Shown: in pieces, positions 32,967 through 41,605 of the stretch | How positions within the stretch are numbered: the first letter of the stretch is position 1 | How the letters are laid out: each line of letters starts with the position of its first letter | Assembly (NCBI GenBank): GCA_964369415.1 | Contig: CAYJFP010000003.1 | Location: forward strand, 62,001-126,000 | DNA from: SIG603 sp964369415 | GTDB lineage: Bacteria > Bacillota > Clostridia > Oscillospirales > Acutalibacteraceae | DNA: 64,000 bases | Direction of reading: 5' to 3' | Position numbers and translations under genes: made by a program | The notes under the pieces: generated by a model | What the model saw: the letters and a program-made list of their open reading frames with translations, nothing else | The model's database searches: none | What the model was told of the DNA's origin: nothing

Positions 32967-34604
32967 TTAATTCAAATTTGATATATCAGTGGATATTATT
33001 TTCTCTTTCAGCTTAAGAAGCGCTGTCGGCGCTACCGAAAATTCTCTGATTCCCATTTTAAGAAATTTATCTGTAAGAGCTAAATCTGTGCCAAGTTCTC
33101 CGCACATACTAACTTTTATCTTCTTCTTTTTGGCGTTTTTAACAGTAATACTTATTAATTCAAGAACTGCCCTATGCTGTGAATCATGATACGGATACCT
33201 ATGGTAAAGTTCCTCGGACAAACCTTCTGTAAGTTGGGTTAAATCATTGGTGCCTATACTGAAAAAATCTGCATACTCTGCAAGTTTATCGCTTATTAGT
33301 GCTGCCGACGGCGTCTCTATCATTACCCCTATTTCAGTATTAGGATCAAAGTCTGTTCCCTCTGCCTTAAGTTCGTTTTTCACTTCCTCACATAAGCTTT
33401 TAGCATCAATTAATTCTTCTAAAAAGCTTACCATCGGGAAAAGTATAGATATTTTACCAAAAGCTGTAGCCCTATAAATAGCCCTTAATTGCGCCTTAAA
33501 AATCTTAATGTTATACAACATAAACCTAAGTCCACGAATTCCAAATTCATGATGCATACCAATTAAACCATCGCAACTTGCGTCTACTTTATCTGCTCCA
33601 AAATCCAGCGTTCTTATCACCATTCTCTTGCCCTTCAATTTAGATACGGCTTCTTTATATACCTCAAACTGCTCATTTTCAGCGGGTATCCTACCTTTGC
33701 CTAAAAACAAAAATTCACTTCTAAAAAGCCCTATACCCTGTGCATCATTTTGAAAAGCAAAATCTAAATCATCAAGATTTCCGATATTAGCTAAAATATG
33801 TACCTTTTTTCCATCTAAGGTCTTTGATTTTACTCCCTTCAATTTTTCAAGAAGTGCAAGCCTTCTCTTAAAATCTTCTTCCTTATTTTTAAGAATCTCT
33901 ATGGTTCTTTCATCGGGTTCAATGTAAAGCTCACCCTTTTCACCGTCTAAAAACGCATGCTTTCCATCTATCAGCGGATTAATTTTTTCGCCAGCATTAA
34001 CCACTGCCGGTATTCCCATTGTCCTTGCGATTATTGCGGTATGTGAATTTACCGAGCCTTGATTTGTTACAAATCCTAAAATTTTCTCCCTATCCAGTTG
34101 TGCCGCTTCGCTTGGATTTAAATCTTCAGCTGCAATTATTACTGGTACATCTGTTTCTACCCTATTATCCGGTACATCACACAAAATGTGAAGTAGTCTT
34201 CTTGAAACATCGCTTACATCAGCAGATCTTTCCCTTAAATACGGATCTTCAATATTAGAAAGCAGTCTTATGTACTTTTGGCTTACATGTGCCACTGAAA
34301 ACTCTGCACAGTAATTATTTTCGAGAATTAATTTTTCAATTCCGCTTTCATAATCTGGATCTTCAAGCATTAGCTGATGAATTACAAACAATACTGCATT
34401 TTCACTTCCTACTGAATTTACACTTTTGTCGTAAATTTCCTGTAACTGCTGTTTCGCTTTGCTCCTTGCCCTTCTAAATCTTATTAGTTCTTCATCTGCA
34501 TCTCTTACAATTCTCTTACTCGTGTTTAAATTTACTTTTCTTACAAAATGAATTGGTGCTGAGGCTATTCCGGCACAAGCCGGTTGGCCTTTTAACTTTA
34601 ACAT
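32967..34604 (-). CDS. ptsI: PTS Enzyme I (phosphoenolpyruvate-protein phosphotransferase)
   Basis: 545 residues. The phospho-His is His188 in 'GSVNSHTAIIARTMGIPAV'. The PEP-binding barrel shows 'RTLDFGADK', 'FSIGTNDLTQ' and the C-terminal 'MCGELGTDLA' with the active-site Cys. It passes phosphate from PEP to HPr to start sugar uptake through the PTS. It stands alone, whereas many Firmicutes place it beside ptsH; the only HPr-like genes seen here are the pair at 9 kb. TTGACG-N17-TAACAT lies upstream on the minus strand, a weak promoter. AAAGGAGG gives a strong start. Confidence 0.92.
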   Translation of the reverse strand: MLKLKGQPACAGIASAPIHFVRKVNLNTSKRIVRDADEELIRFRRARSKAKQQLQEIYDKSVNSVGSENAVLFVIHQLMLEDPDYESGIEKLILENNYCAEFSVAHVSQKYIRLLSNIEDPYLRERSADVSDVSRRLLHILCDVPDNRVETDVPVIIAAEDLNPSEAAQLDREKILGFVTNQGSVNSHTAIIARTMGIPAVVNAGEKINPLIDGKHAFLDGEKGELYIEPDERTIEILKNKEEDFKRRLALLEKLKGVKSKTLDGKKVHILANIGNLDDLDFAFQNDAQGIGLFRSEFLFLGKGRIPAENEQFEVYKEAVSKLKGKRMVIRTLDFGADKVDASCDGLIGMHHEFGIRGLRFMLYNIKIFKAQLRAIYRATAFGKISILFPMVSFLEELIDAKSLCEEVKNELKAEGTDFDPNTEIGVMIETPSAALISDKLAEYADFFSIGTNDLTQLTEGLSEELYHRYPYHDSQHRAVLELISITVKNAKKKKIKVSMCGELGTDLALTDKFLKMGIREFSVAPTALLKLKEKIISTDISNLN

Positions 34605-34780
34605 TATAAACCTCCTTTCTGCGAAAGTTAAAAATAATGTTAACTAGGCTTCCTTATTTCGTCAAATTGCTATAGTTCAATTATACACTTTTTAGATTTA
34701 AACTTCCATGTGCTTTGTGCATAAACTACATGTATTTTTTTGTTAATTTCTTACAATTAAAATGATAAGTAAAATATAAT

Positions 34781-34809
34781 TTGACTAAACAAATAATACA
34801 GTATAAAAT
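34781..34809 (+). promoter_or_regulatory. Promoter of the decarboxylase gene
   Basis: TTGACT (34781-34786), 17-nt spacer, TAAAAT (34804-34809). Confidence 0.5.
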
Positions 34810-34854
34810 TATAATTAATTCTTTAATGAAATTTATATTAAATAGGTAATTAAA

Positions 34855-36240
34855 ATGTATAAAATATTAGATAAGGTAAATTCAAATAATCGCATACCAA
34901 TGCATATGCCAGGCCACAAAAGAAACTCTAATAAGTTTCCATATTTTAAAAGTTTAACTTATGATATCGATTTAACTGAAATTGACGGAGTTGACAATTT
35001 ACAGCATCCCGAAGGCATTTTAAACGAATACATGGAAAAAGCCGCAAAACTCTTTGGCTCTAAACACTGCTTTTTTTTAACTGGAGGCAGCACTATCGGT
35101 ATTCTTTCAGGCATTAGAGCACTTACAAAAGATGGTGATAAAATTCTTATGCCAAGAAATTGCCATCGCTCTGTATACAATGCCGTAGAATTATGTAGGC
35201 TTAAACCTATCTTTACCGAAGGTGTTTTTTATGATGGCAATGCACTTTCAAATGCAGTTTCAGCTGAAAGCATAGAAAACAAATTAAAACTTCACTCTGA
35301 TATTAAGCTTGTTTTTATCACTAGCCCTACATATGAAGGGTATATCAGTGATATTGCAAAAATAAAAAGCATCTGCGATAGATACTCTGTAAAATTAATG
35401 GTCGATGAAGCGCACGGCTCTCATCTATCATTAAGTAAATATTTTGGCAAAAGTGCTATTGACGGTGGTGCTGATTTAGTGGTACAAAGTCTTCACAAGA
35501 CAATGACTGGATTCACTCAGACAGCTCTTTTACATGTAAATAGCGATAATGCTGATTTAAAGAATCTTTTAAGAAACATAAATATTTTTCAAAGCAGTAG
35601 CCCTTCATACATTCTCCTTTCTTCCATTTGCTGTGCTATCGATTATTTTTATGCATATTCCCATGAGATTTTTTCTTCTATGAGTAATTCTTTAGACTTA
35701 TTTTATCAAAAAGCAAAAAGCCTAAAGCATTTAATTGTAAAGAACGAAAAAAACAAAGACAAGACTAAAATTATAATCGACTGTAGCCTTTGTGACATCA
35801 GCGGCACTCAGCTCATGAATTTATTAAGAAGCAATCATAACATTGAGCTTGAAATGGCTTATTTAAACTTCGCACTCGCCATGACAGGCCCCGGCGATAC
35901 CGACGAAAGCTTAGATTTGCTATTTCTTGCACTAAGTACGATTGATTCCAATTTACATTATACACAAAGAAACTCGTTATTTTTGTCAGAATTTGACAGT
36001 GATTTTAAAATTAGCATAAACGATGCCTTATCTTCTAATTTTGAACTTATTGATGTTAAAGAAAGTGTAGGAAGGATTTCACACGAGTATATTTGGGTAT
36101 ACCCACCAGGTGTGCCAATTCTCATTCCTGGTCAAAGCATTAGCGATGAATCTATAAACTTTATCCAAACTATGAATACCCACGGCAGTAATATTTCAAG
36201 CGACATGGCTAATTGGCCCTTCATAGCCGTTTGTACTTGA
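34855..36240 (+). CDS. Orn/Lys/Arg-decarboxylase-fold PLP enzyme
   Basis: 461 residues. The family's major domain carries 'MHMPGHKRN' (17-25), 'VDEAHGSHLS' (183-192) and the PLP lysine K215 in 'SLHKTMTGF'. It belongs to the class of Firmicute arginine/lysine/ornithine decarboxylases (SpeA/YaaO-like) which lack the wing domain of enterobacterial enzymes and are usually about 460-480 residues, as here. The product would be agmatine, cadaverine or putrescine; the substrate is not predictable from sequence. The ribosome binding site is weak (AGG). Its stop codon lies inside the -35 box of the SCIFF promoter. Confidence 0.8.
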   Translation: MYKILDKVNSNNRIPMHMPGHKRNSNKFPYFKSLTYDIDLTEIDGVDNLQHPEGILNEYMEKAAKLFGSKHCFFLTGGSTIGILSGIRALTKDGDKILMPRNCHRSVYNAVELCRLKPIFTEGVFYDGNALSNAVSAESIENKLKLHSDIKLVFITSPTYEGYISDIAKIKSICDRYSVKLMVDEAHGSHLSLSKYFGKSAIDGGADLVVQSLHKTMTGFTQTALLHVNSDNADLKNLLRNINIFQSSSPSYILLSSICCAIDYFYAYSHEIFSSMSNSLDLFYQKAKSLKHLIVKNEKNKDKTKIIIDCSLCDISGTQLMNLLRSNHNIELEMAYLNFALAMTGPGDTDESLDLLFLALSTIDSNLHYTQRNSLFLSEFDSDFKISINDALSSNFELIDVKESVGRISHEYIWVYPPGVPILIPGQSISDESINFIQTMNTHGSNISSDMANWPFIAVCT

Positions 36241-36265
36241 CGTGAAGTGCAAATTATGATAAAAT
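36237..36265 (+). promoter_or_regulatory. Promoter of the SCIFF gene
   Basis: TTGACG (36237-36242), 17-nt spacer, TAAAAT (36260-36265) with TATGA before the -10. The -35 overlaps the TGA of the decarboxylase gene. Confidence 0.6.
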
Positions 36266-36305
36266 AAATTTAAAATATTTGATTAAATAAGGAGTTAATT
36301 ACGAT

Positions 36306-36452
36306 ATGAAAAGAATTCAAACTATTGAAACAAGAAACCTTAAAGAAAGTGCTAAAAAAGGCGGTTGCGGCGAGTGCCAAACTTCTTGTCAATCAGCTTG
36401 TAAAACATCTTGCGGTGTAGCTAACCAAAAATGCGAGAGCGAAAAGAAATAA
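36306..36452 (+). CDS. scfA: SCIFF ranthipeptide precursor
   Basis: 48 residues, too short for most gene finders. It has six Cys (21, 24, 28, 32, 36, 43) in the pattern C-x2-C-x3-C-x3-C-x3-C-x6-C and Thr/Ser between them; the N-terminus 'KRIQTIETRNLKES' is the SCIFF leader. The next gene is the matching radical-SAM maturase, which links Cys sulfur to residue gamma or alpha carbons (thioether ranthipeptide). SCIFF peptides occur across Clostridia and their biological role is not settled. AAGGAG lies 11 bases upstream. No exporter gene is adjacent. Confidence 0.9.
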   Translation: MKRIQTIETRNLKESAKKGGCGECQTSCQSACKTSCGVANQKCESEKK

Positions 36453-36462
36453 AAATTTTATT

Positions 36463-36505
36463 AAATCCGCCTATTGTCCGGTTTGGATGACAGGCGGATT
36501 TTTTC
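36463..36505 (+). terminator. Terminator between SCIFF and maturase genes
   Basis: AAATCCGCCT (36463-36472) and AGGCGGATTT (36492-36501) form a 10-bp stem followed by TTTT. It lets SCIFF transcripts end before the maturase, giving a high peptide-to-enzyme ratio. Confidence 0.8.
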
Positions 36506-36534
36506 ATATTAATTTAAATAAGAAAGGTGTCGTT

Positions 36535-36563
36535 TTAACTGTAAAACTAACTTTTTCAGTTAA
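36535..36563 (+). promoter_or_regulatory. Hairpin between Shine-Dalgarno and start of the maturase gene
   Basis: TTAACTG (36535-36541) pairs with CAGTTAA (36557-36563). AGAAAGGTG (36521-36529) lies upstream and the ATG is at 36582. The pattern resembles that before the ferredoxin gene at 18283. Confidence 0.35.
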
Positions 36564-36581
36564 CTGCGACATGGTTAATTT

Positions 36582-37955
36582 ATGATACACCAATACAAGT
36601 TAAACGATTTAAATATAGTATTAGACGTTGGAAGCGGCAGCGTCCATGTGGTGGATGAAGTTGCCTATGACATTATTTCTATGTTTGAAAATGAAACAAA
36701 AGACGAAATAACAAAGAAAATTCTTGAGAAATATTCGGACAATCCTGAAATTAACAAAAAAGAAATAAGTGACTGTATTAGCGACATTCAAAATCTTAAA
36801 GACAGCGGAAAACTATTTTTAAACGAAGATTACACGCTTGAAGCTGTCAATTTCAAGGCAAGTAACAATGAAATCAAGGCGCTTTGTATGCATATTTCAC
36901 ACGCCTGCAATCTATGCTGTGAATACTGCTTTGCTGGACAAGGAAAGTACAAAGGCGAAGAGGCTCTGATGAGTTTTGAAGTGGGAAAACAGGCATTCGA
37001 TTTTCTAATTAAGAATTCTGGCAAGAGAAGAAACCTAGAGGTTGACTTTTTTGGTGGAGAGCCACTGATGAACTTTGACACTGTTAAAAAGCTCGTAGAA
37101 TATGCAAGAGAGATAGAAAAAGAGCACGGCAAAAATTTTAGATTCACTCTTACCACTAACGGCGTGCTTTTGGACGATGACGTCATTGACTTTGCCAATA
37201 AAGAGATGGACAACGTGGTTTTAAGCCTTGATGGTAGAAAAGAAATTCACGATAAATACCGAGTGGATTACAAGGGAAAAGGCAGTTATGATTTAGTAGT
37301 GCCTAAGTTTCAGGAGTTCATCAAAAAGAGAGACAGCAAGGGCTATTACATGAGGGGCACATACACAAAAAACAACCTTGATTTTACAAACGATGTCTTT
37401 CACATGGCTGATTTGGGATTTAAGGAACTTAGCATGGAACCTGTTGTTTCAGATGAAAACGACGCTTCTGCCCTTAACATGAACGATTTACCTGTTTTAT
37501 TCGAGCAATATGAAATCTTGCTTAAAGAGATGATTAAGAGAAAAAAAGAAGGAAACGGCTTTACCTTTTACCATTACATGCTAGATTTAAGCCACGGACC
37601 TTGCATTTATAAAAGAGTCAGCGGTTGCGGCTCTGGAACTGAGTATTTTGCTGTTACTCCATCTGGCGACTTGTATCCATGTCATCAATTTGTAGGAGAT
37701 AAAAAGTATTTGATGGGCAATGTATGGGACGGAGTCACCGAAAAAGAGAAGCAAGATGAATTTAGAAAATGTACTGTTTATTCTAAAAAAGAATGTCATG
37801 ACTGTTGGGCAAGACTTTACTGCGCCGGCGGCTGTGCTGCTAATGCCTATCATTCTACTGGCGACATCATGGGACTGTACAGTTTCGGGTGTGAACTTTT
37901 CAAAAAAAGAATCGAATGTGCGATAGCTCTTTATATTTCTGAAAATATGGAATGA
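36582..37955 (+). CDS. scfB: SCIFF thioether maturase (radical SAM/SPASM)
   Basis: 457 residues. The N-terminal region ('VLDVGSGSVHVVDEVAYD') is the peptide-binding RRE-like domain of this family. The radical SAM core has Cys109, Cys113 and Cys116 in 'HACNLCCEYCFA', followed by 'VDFFGGEPLMNF'. The C-terminal SPASM region ends with 'CHDCWARLYCAGGCAANAY' and binds auxiliary [4Fe-4S] clusters. It forms the thioether links in the SCIFF peptide encoded just upstream. The start is supported by the N-terminal match to the family; its ribosome binding site is unusual. Confidence 0.93.
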   Translation: MIHQYKLNDLNIVLDVGSGSVHVVDEVAYDIISMFENETKDEITKKILEKYSDNPEINKKEISDCISDIQNLKDSGKLFLNEDYTLEAVNFKASNNEIKALCMHISHACNLCCEYCFAGQGKYKGEEALMSFEVGKQAFDFLIKNSGKRRNLEVDFFGGEPLMNFDTVKKLVEYAREIEKEHGKNFRFTLTTNGVLLDDDVIDFANKEMDNVVLSLDGRKEIHDKYRVDYKGKGSYDLVVPKFQEFIKKRDSKGYYMRGTYTKNNLDFTNDVFHMADLGFKELSMEPVVSDENDASALNMNDLPVLFEQYEILLKEMIKRKKEGNGFTFYHYMLDLSHGPCIYKRVSGCGSGTEYFAVTPSGDLYPCHQFVGDKKYLMGNVWDGVTEKEKQDEFRKCTVYSKKECHDCWARLYCAGGCAANAYHSTGDIMGLYSFGCELFKKRIECAIALYISENME

Positions 37956-37965
37956 GGTAAAACTT

Positions 37966-38430
37966 ATGGATAACTTTGCTGTTTACGATACAAAAGTCGG
38001 TTTTTTAATTATACGATATCAAGACGAAAGCGTTACAATGATTAAAAAAATTACTAAAGATACAGTAGACGATTTTGGCAAAAAAACGCCATTTACAGAC
38101 ATGGTTTATGAAGAATTATCCCAATATTTTGAAGGAAAAAGAAAGAATTTCACCTTTGCTTATACACTTTATGGAACCGATTTTCAAAAGAAAGTTTGGA
38201 GTGCACTTTTAACGATTCCATATGGCGAAACCTGCACTTATAAAGACATTGCTATACAAATCGGTAATGAAAAAGCTAGTCGTGCAGTGGGACTTGCCAA
38301 TAATAAAAACCCAATTAATATAGTTATTCCTTGCCATAGGGTTGTGGGCTCTTCGGGAAAACTTGTAGGTTATGCAGGTGGCCTTGACATGAAAAAGGCA
38401 CTTTTAGACATTGAGAAGCTAGCTAAATAA
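37966..38430 (+). CDS. ogt: Methylated-DNA--protein-cysteine methyltransferase
   Basis: 154 residues. The acceptor is Cys123 in 'IVIPCHRVVGSSG', with the HTH 'TYKDIAIQIGNEKASRAVG' before it. It removes O6-alkyl groups from guanine, suicidally, to the cysteine. Length and order fit Ogt/MGMT. It starts 10 bases after scfB with GAGG upstream, so it is probably cotranscribed with the maturase, although no functional link is known. It ends at a hairpin (38468-38494). Confidence 0.9.
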   Translation: MDNFAVYDTKVGFLIIRYQDESVTMIKKITKDTVDDFGKKTPFTDMVYEELSQYFEGKRKNFTFAYTLYGTDFQKKVWSALLTIPYGETCTYKDIAIQIGNEKASRAVGLANNKNPINIVIPCHRVVGSSGKLVGYAGGLDMKKALLDIEKLAK

Positions 38431-38467
38431 CAAAATCACCGCTACTTCTCCTATATATAATGCAAAA

Positions 38468-38494
38468 ACAGCTTAGGAATAAATCCTAAGCTGT
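38468..38494 (+). terminator. Terminator of ogt
   Basis: ACAGCTTAGGA (38468-38478) pairs with TCCTAAGCTGT (38484-38494), 5-nt loop; the downstream T-run is weak. Confidence 0.6.
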
Positions 38495-38504
38495 AATTCT
38501 ATCT

Positions 38505-38537
38505 AAAAAAAACAAGTAGGCGACCCAAAGGTCGCCT
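38505..38537 (-). terminator. Terminator of rpsT
   Basis: On the minus strand AGGCGACC and GGTCGCCT (38518-38537 on the plus strand) form an 8-bp stem, followed by TACTTG and a run of eight T. Confidence 0.75.
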
Positions 38538-38565
38538 CTTTAATACTTGTTAATATAAAGCTATA

Positions 38566-38823
38566 TTATGCGCTTGCGTTCAACTTTTTAACAAGAGCAG
38601 ATTTTTTCCTTGCTGCAGTATTTTTATGGAGAATTCCTTTAGCGGCAGCTTGGTCAATTTTCTTAACAGCAACTCTAACAGCTTCAGCTTTATCCTCGCC
38701 TGATTCGATAGCGATGTTAGCTTTTTTGATTTGAGTTTTAAGTTGAGAATTAATCATTTTGTTTTGTGCAGTTTTAGTTGCGATAACTTTAACACGTTTT
38801 TTAGCTGATTTAATATTTGGCAT
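38566..38823 (-). CDS. rpsT: 30S ribosomal protein S20
   Basis: 85 residues from ATG 38823, which has GGAGGTG upstream; a longer frame to 38877 has no site. 'MPNIKSAKKRVKV' and 'KKIDQAAAKGILHKNTAARKK' are the S20 signatures. It is basic and binds 16S rRNA. S20 is a common single-copy gene and is monocistronic here. It runs opposite to its neighbours, as is common for rpsT. Promoter at 38868-38896 (TTGCAT-N17-TATTAT on the minus strand). Confidence 0.95.
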   Translation of the reverse strand: MPNIKSAKKRVKVIATKTAQNKMINSQLKTQIKKANIAIESGEDKAEAVRVAVKKIDQAAAKGILHKNTAARKKSALVKKLNASA

Positions 38824-38867
38824 TTTGGCACCTCCTTCGGCATTAACTGTGTAATAACACGCAAAAT

Positions 38868-38896
38868 ATAATACCACATATTTTCAAAAAATGCAA
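38868..38896 (-). promoter_or_regulatory. Promoter of rpsT
   Basis: On the minus strand: TTGCAT (38896-38891), 17-nt spacer, TATTAT (38873-38868). Confidence 0.55.
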
Positions 38897-38972
38897 GATT
38901 TTTTTAATTTTTGCTTCATTATCTTAAGTTATAACTTGCAAATAAATATAAATGTTCAAAAATGAATTATGA

Positions 38973-39001
38973 TTGACAAGATTTTTATTGAAACTTATAA
39001 T
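38973..39001 (+). promoter_or_regulatory. Consensus sigma-A promoter of the HD-GYP/FecR/cyclase operon
   Basis: TTGACA (38973-38978), 17-nt spacer, TATAAT (38996-39001), an exact consensus match. The roughly 90-nt leader contains a hairpin (TAAGGCT 39053-39059 with AGCCTTA 39076-39082). Confidence 0.75.
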
Positions 39002-39100
39002 TTAATTATAACTACTTTGCAATAATTAAGCGATTTCAAACGTTACTAAATTATAAGGCTTACACTTTAATGTTAGCCTTAACTTATGGAGGATTTTAAA

Positions 39101-40534
39101 GTGCACAAAACTATGCTAAATAAATTAATAGCCGCTAGCGTTTCTTTATCTACTGAAAAAGACTCAAACGTTCTGCTTCAAGACATTTTGACAGCTGCCA
39201 TGGACATCACCTCTTGCGATGCAGGAACACTTTATATAAAAAATAACAATACACTTGACTTTAAAATCATGATTACAAAGTCGATGAATAATTATAAAGG
39301 TGGAAAATTCAGTGAAATTCAAATGCCTTCTGTTTCTATGAAACCAACAAATGTTTGTGCAAAATCTTTAATAGATAGAAAGCTTATCAATATTAAAGAT
39401 CTTTCAAAGAACAGCGAATTTGATTTTATTGGCCCTAAAAAATATGATTCGATGACAGGCTATAAGACAAAGTCTATGCTTGTAATCCCTATGGAAGACA
39501 ATACAGGCGAGCAAATCGGTGTCTTGCAACTTATGAATGCTCTTAATGAAAACGGTGAAGTGATTGCATTTGACAAGAAGTACGAAGTATATATCTCTGC
39601 TTTGGCCTCTCTAGCGGCTGCAAGCATTGTAAACCTTAATCACAAGGATGAGATGAGGGAACTATTGGAATCCTTGGTAGGAGCGCTCTCAACGGCCATA
39701 TATATCAGAACTCCATACAATGTCACTCATACTCAAAACATGGTAAAATATGGAGAAAAGTTTATTGAGAAGCTTAATGAGTTAAATCTTGAGTGGAATT
39801 TTGACGAGCAGAAAAAGAGAGAGTTTCTGATGAGCATTTGGCTTCATGACGTCGGAAAGCTTACGATTCCACTTGAAATAATGAACAAAGAGACAAGACT
39901 TGGCGAGGCATTGGAGAGAGTAGAGACCAGATTTGAGATTATTTCTCTTTTAGCAAAGCTTAACGAAGCAAAAACAGGACAGTCTGCCGCCACAACTCTT
40001 GAAAACATTAAACATGCAAAAAAAATCATTCATTCTGCCAATTTTGCGGGATTTTTAGGCGAAGAATTAGAAAATGAAATTATGTTAATCTCATCATATA
40101 AATATACTGATTGTAATAAAGAGATTAAACCTTGGCTTAATGAAGATGAGATAGATTCATTGCTTATAAAAAAAGGAACTCTGACTTTTTCTGAGCGAGA
40201 AGTCATGGAAAGCCACGTTTTAATGACTGAGAAAATACTTAATAATGTTAAATTTAGTACAGAATATCAAAATGTGCCAAAATGGGCTTCGCAACACCAT
40301 GAATTCATAAATAAAATGGGTTATCCGAATAAGCTAGAGAAAGTACAGCTTGATAAAGAAGCGAGACTTCTTACAATCATTGACGTTTTTGATGGCTTAT
40401 CTGCAACTGACCGCCCTTATAAAAAAGCAATTCCACTTGATAGGGTCATCCTCATATTAAAAGATATGGAGGAAGAGGGCAAACTTGACTCAGAAATTTT
40501 AGATTTATTTCTGACGATAAAGCCTTGGGAATAA
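39101..40534 (+). CDS. GAF + HD-GYP domain phosphodiesterase
   Basis: 477 residues from GTG 39101, with GGAGG 8 bases upstream; the ORF's ATG at 39086 falls on the ribosome binding site. The GAF domain (about 10-185) ends in a coiled linker; the HD-GYP domain has 'WLHDVGKLTIP' (HD at 249-250) and 'QHHEFINKMGYP', with the GYP motif intact. HD-GYP enzymes degrade c-di-GMP (or 3',3'-cGAMP). The GAF domain suggests small-ligand control, for example by cAMP or cGMP. It is the first gene of an operon with FecR and the CHASE2 cyclase; the next start is 20 bases away. Confidence 0.8.
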   Translation: MHKTMLNKLIAASVSLSTEKDSNVLLQDILTAAMDITSCDAGTLYIKNNNTLDFKIMITKSMNNYKGGKFSEIQMPSVSMKPTNVCAKSLIDRKLINIKDLSKNSEFDFIGPKKYDSMTGYKTKSMLVIPMEDNTGEQIGVLQLMNALNENGEVIAFDKKYEVYISALASLAAASIVNLNHKDEMRELLESLVGALSTAIYIRTPYNVTHTQNMVKYGEKFIEKLNELNLEWNFDEQKKREFLMSIWLHDVGKLTIPLEIMNKETRLGEALERVETRFEIISLLAKLNEAKTGQSAATTLENIKHAKKIIHSANFAGFLGEELENEIMLISSYKYTDCNKEIKPWLNEDEIDSLLIKKGTLTFSEREVMESHVLMTEKILNNVKFSTEYQNVPKWASQHHEFINKMGYPNKLEKVQLDKEARLLTIIDVFDGLSATDRPYKKAIPLDRVILILKDMEEEGKLDSEILDLFLTIKPWE

Positions 40535-40553
40535 ATATTTGAAAGGATTAATC

Positions 40554-41591
40554 ATGAGCAAAAAACTAATCAGCATCATTATCTTAGTTATTTCATCTCT
40601 AATTTTCACTTCTTGTACTTCTGAAGTCAGTGCCTCTGTAGTGCGCCTTTCAGAAACTAAAGGGACAGTTGAATTATATGATGAAAATTATGAACTAATT
40701 ACGCAAACACAGGACATGAAAATTTTTGACGGTTACAGCCTATCAACAGGAGATGAGAGCTATGCCTTTGTAGACTTAGACGAGACTAAATTAGTTAAAT
40801 TTGAGGAAGAAAGCCTTTGTGCTTTTAATGAGTCCGGAAAAAATATTAGCCTTGAATTAAAAGAAGGCTCTATGTTTTTTAACGTAAGTAAGCCTCTTGA
40901 AGACGACGAAACTTTTGACATTACAACTTCTACAACCGTAACAAGCATCAGGGGAACTTCGGGTTATATTTATGCAGAAAATGACAATATAAGCAGCATC
41001 TCTCTTTTTACTGGAAAAGTTGACATTACCCTAAATAGCGATTTAGAAGATGATACTGTATCTATAACAGCCGGTCAAAAGCTGAGTTTTAATAAAGAAA
41101 ATGGCACTGTAGATATTTCCGATATAGATTTAAAAGACTATGGCGATTTTGTGCTTAACAGTATTGCCGAAGATGAAGACTTGTTAAATGAAGTCGAATC
41201 ACAAACTGGAATAGACAATCTTTCAGATGAAATCGAAAAAATTTTAAACGATGACGAAACCGACATAGACGATGACGATAATGATGACAATGACAACATT
41301 GACGGCGAAATTGAAGACGATAAAGATGAGGATGAAACATCAGAAATTGACGATTCAGATGAGGATAAGCTTGATAATTTTAATGAAAATGAAGCTTCGT
41401 CAAATCAAAATTACGAAACTAGCGAGCCAGATGATTTTGATGAAACAGAAGATGCAGATGATTCAAACTCTCAAAGCTCTAATTCATCTACTGCCCAAAT
41501 AACAAGCAAGGATAATGATGATGACGACGATACAGACGATGATGACAATGACGAGCAAGCAAGTGATGACTCTGATATTGATGATGATTAA
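40554..41591 (+). CDS. FecR-domain lipoprotein with acidic tail
   Basis: 345 residues from ATG 40554, which has AAAGGA 7 bases upstream. Signal peptide with lipobox FTSC (Cys21), so it is anchored to the outer face of the membrane. Residues about 30-205 are a FecR-type beta domain ('VTSIRGTSGYIYAEND'). The last 120 residues are almost only Asp, Glu, Asn and Ser, including runs such as 'DDDDTDDDDND', and have no fold. Possible roles are a periplasmic-side sensor, Ca2+ binding, or wall spacing. It lies between the HD-GYP and cyclase genes. Confidence 0.75.
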   Translation: MSKKLISIIILVISSLIFTSCTSEVSASVVRLSETKGTVELYDENYELITQTQDMKIFDGYSLSTGDESYAFVDLDETKLVKFEEESLCAFNESGKNISLELKEGSMFFNVSKPLEDDETFDITTSTTVTSIRGTSGYIYAENDNISSISLFTGKVDITLNSDLEDDTVSITAGQKLSFNKENGTVDISDIDLKDYGDFVLNSIAEDEDLLNEVESQTGIDNLSDEIEKILNDDETDIDDDDNDDNDNIDGEIEDDKDEDETSEIDDSDEDKLDNFNENEASSNQNYETSEPDDFDETEDADDSNSQSSNSSTAQITSKDNDDDDDTDDDDNDEQASDDSDIDDD

Positions 41592-41605
41592 ACCGGTGAA
41601 TGCAT

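Noticed and set aside
38955..39100. GTGTAA/TTACAC palindrome in front of the HD-GYP gene
   Set aside because: The half-sites are imperfect (TTACACTTTAATGTTA), so I did not include it with the GGDEF/EAL pair.
41155..41502. Long reading frames antisense to or in another frame of the FecR tail
   Set aside because: They come from the GA-rich acidic codons and encode His/Arg- or Met/Lys-rich strings. They have no ribosome binding site or family match.
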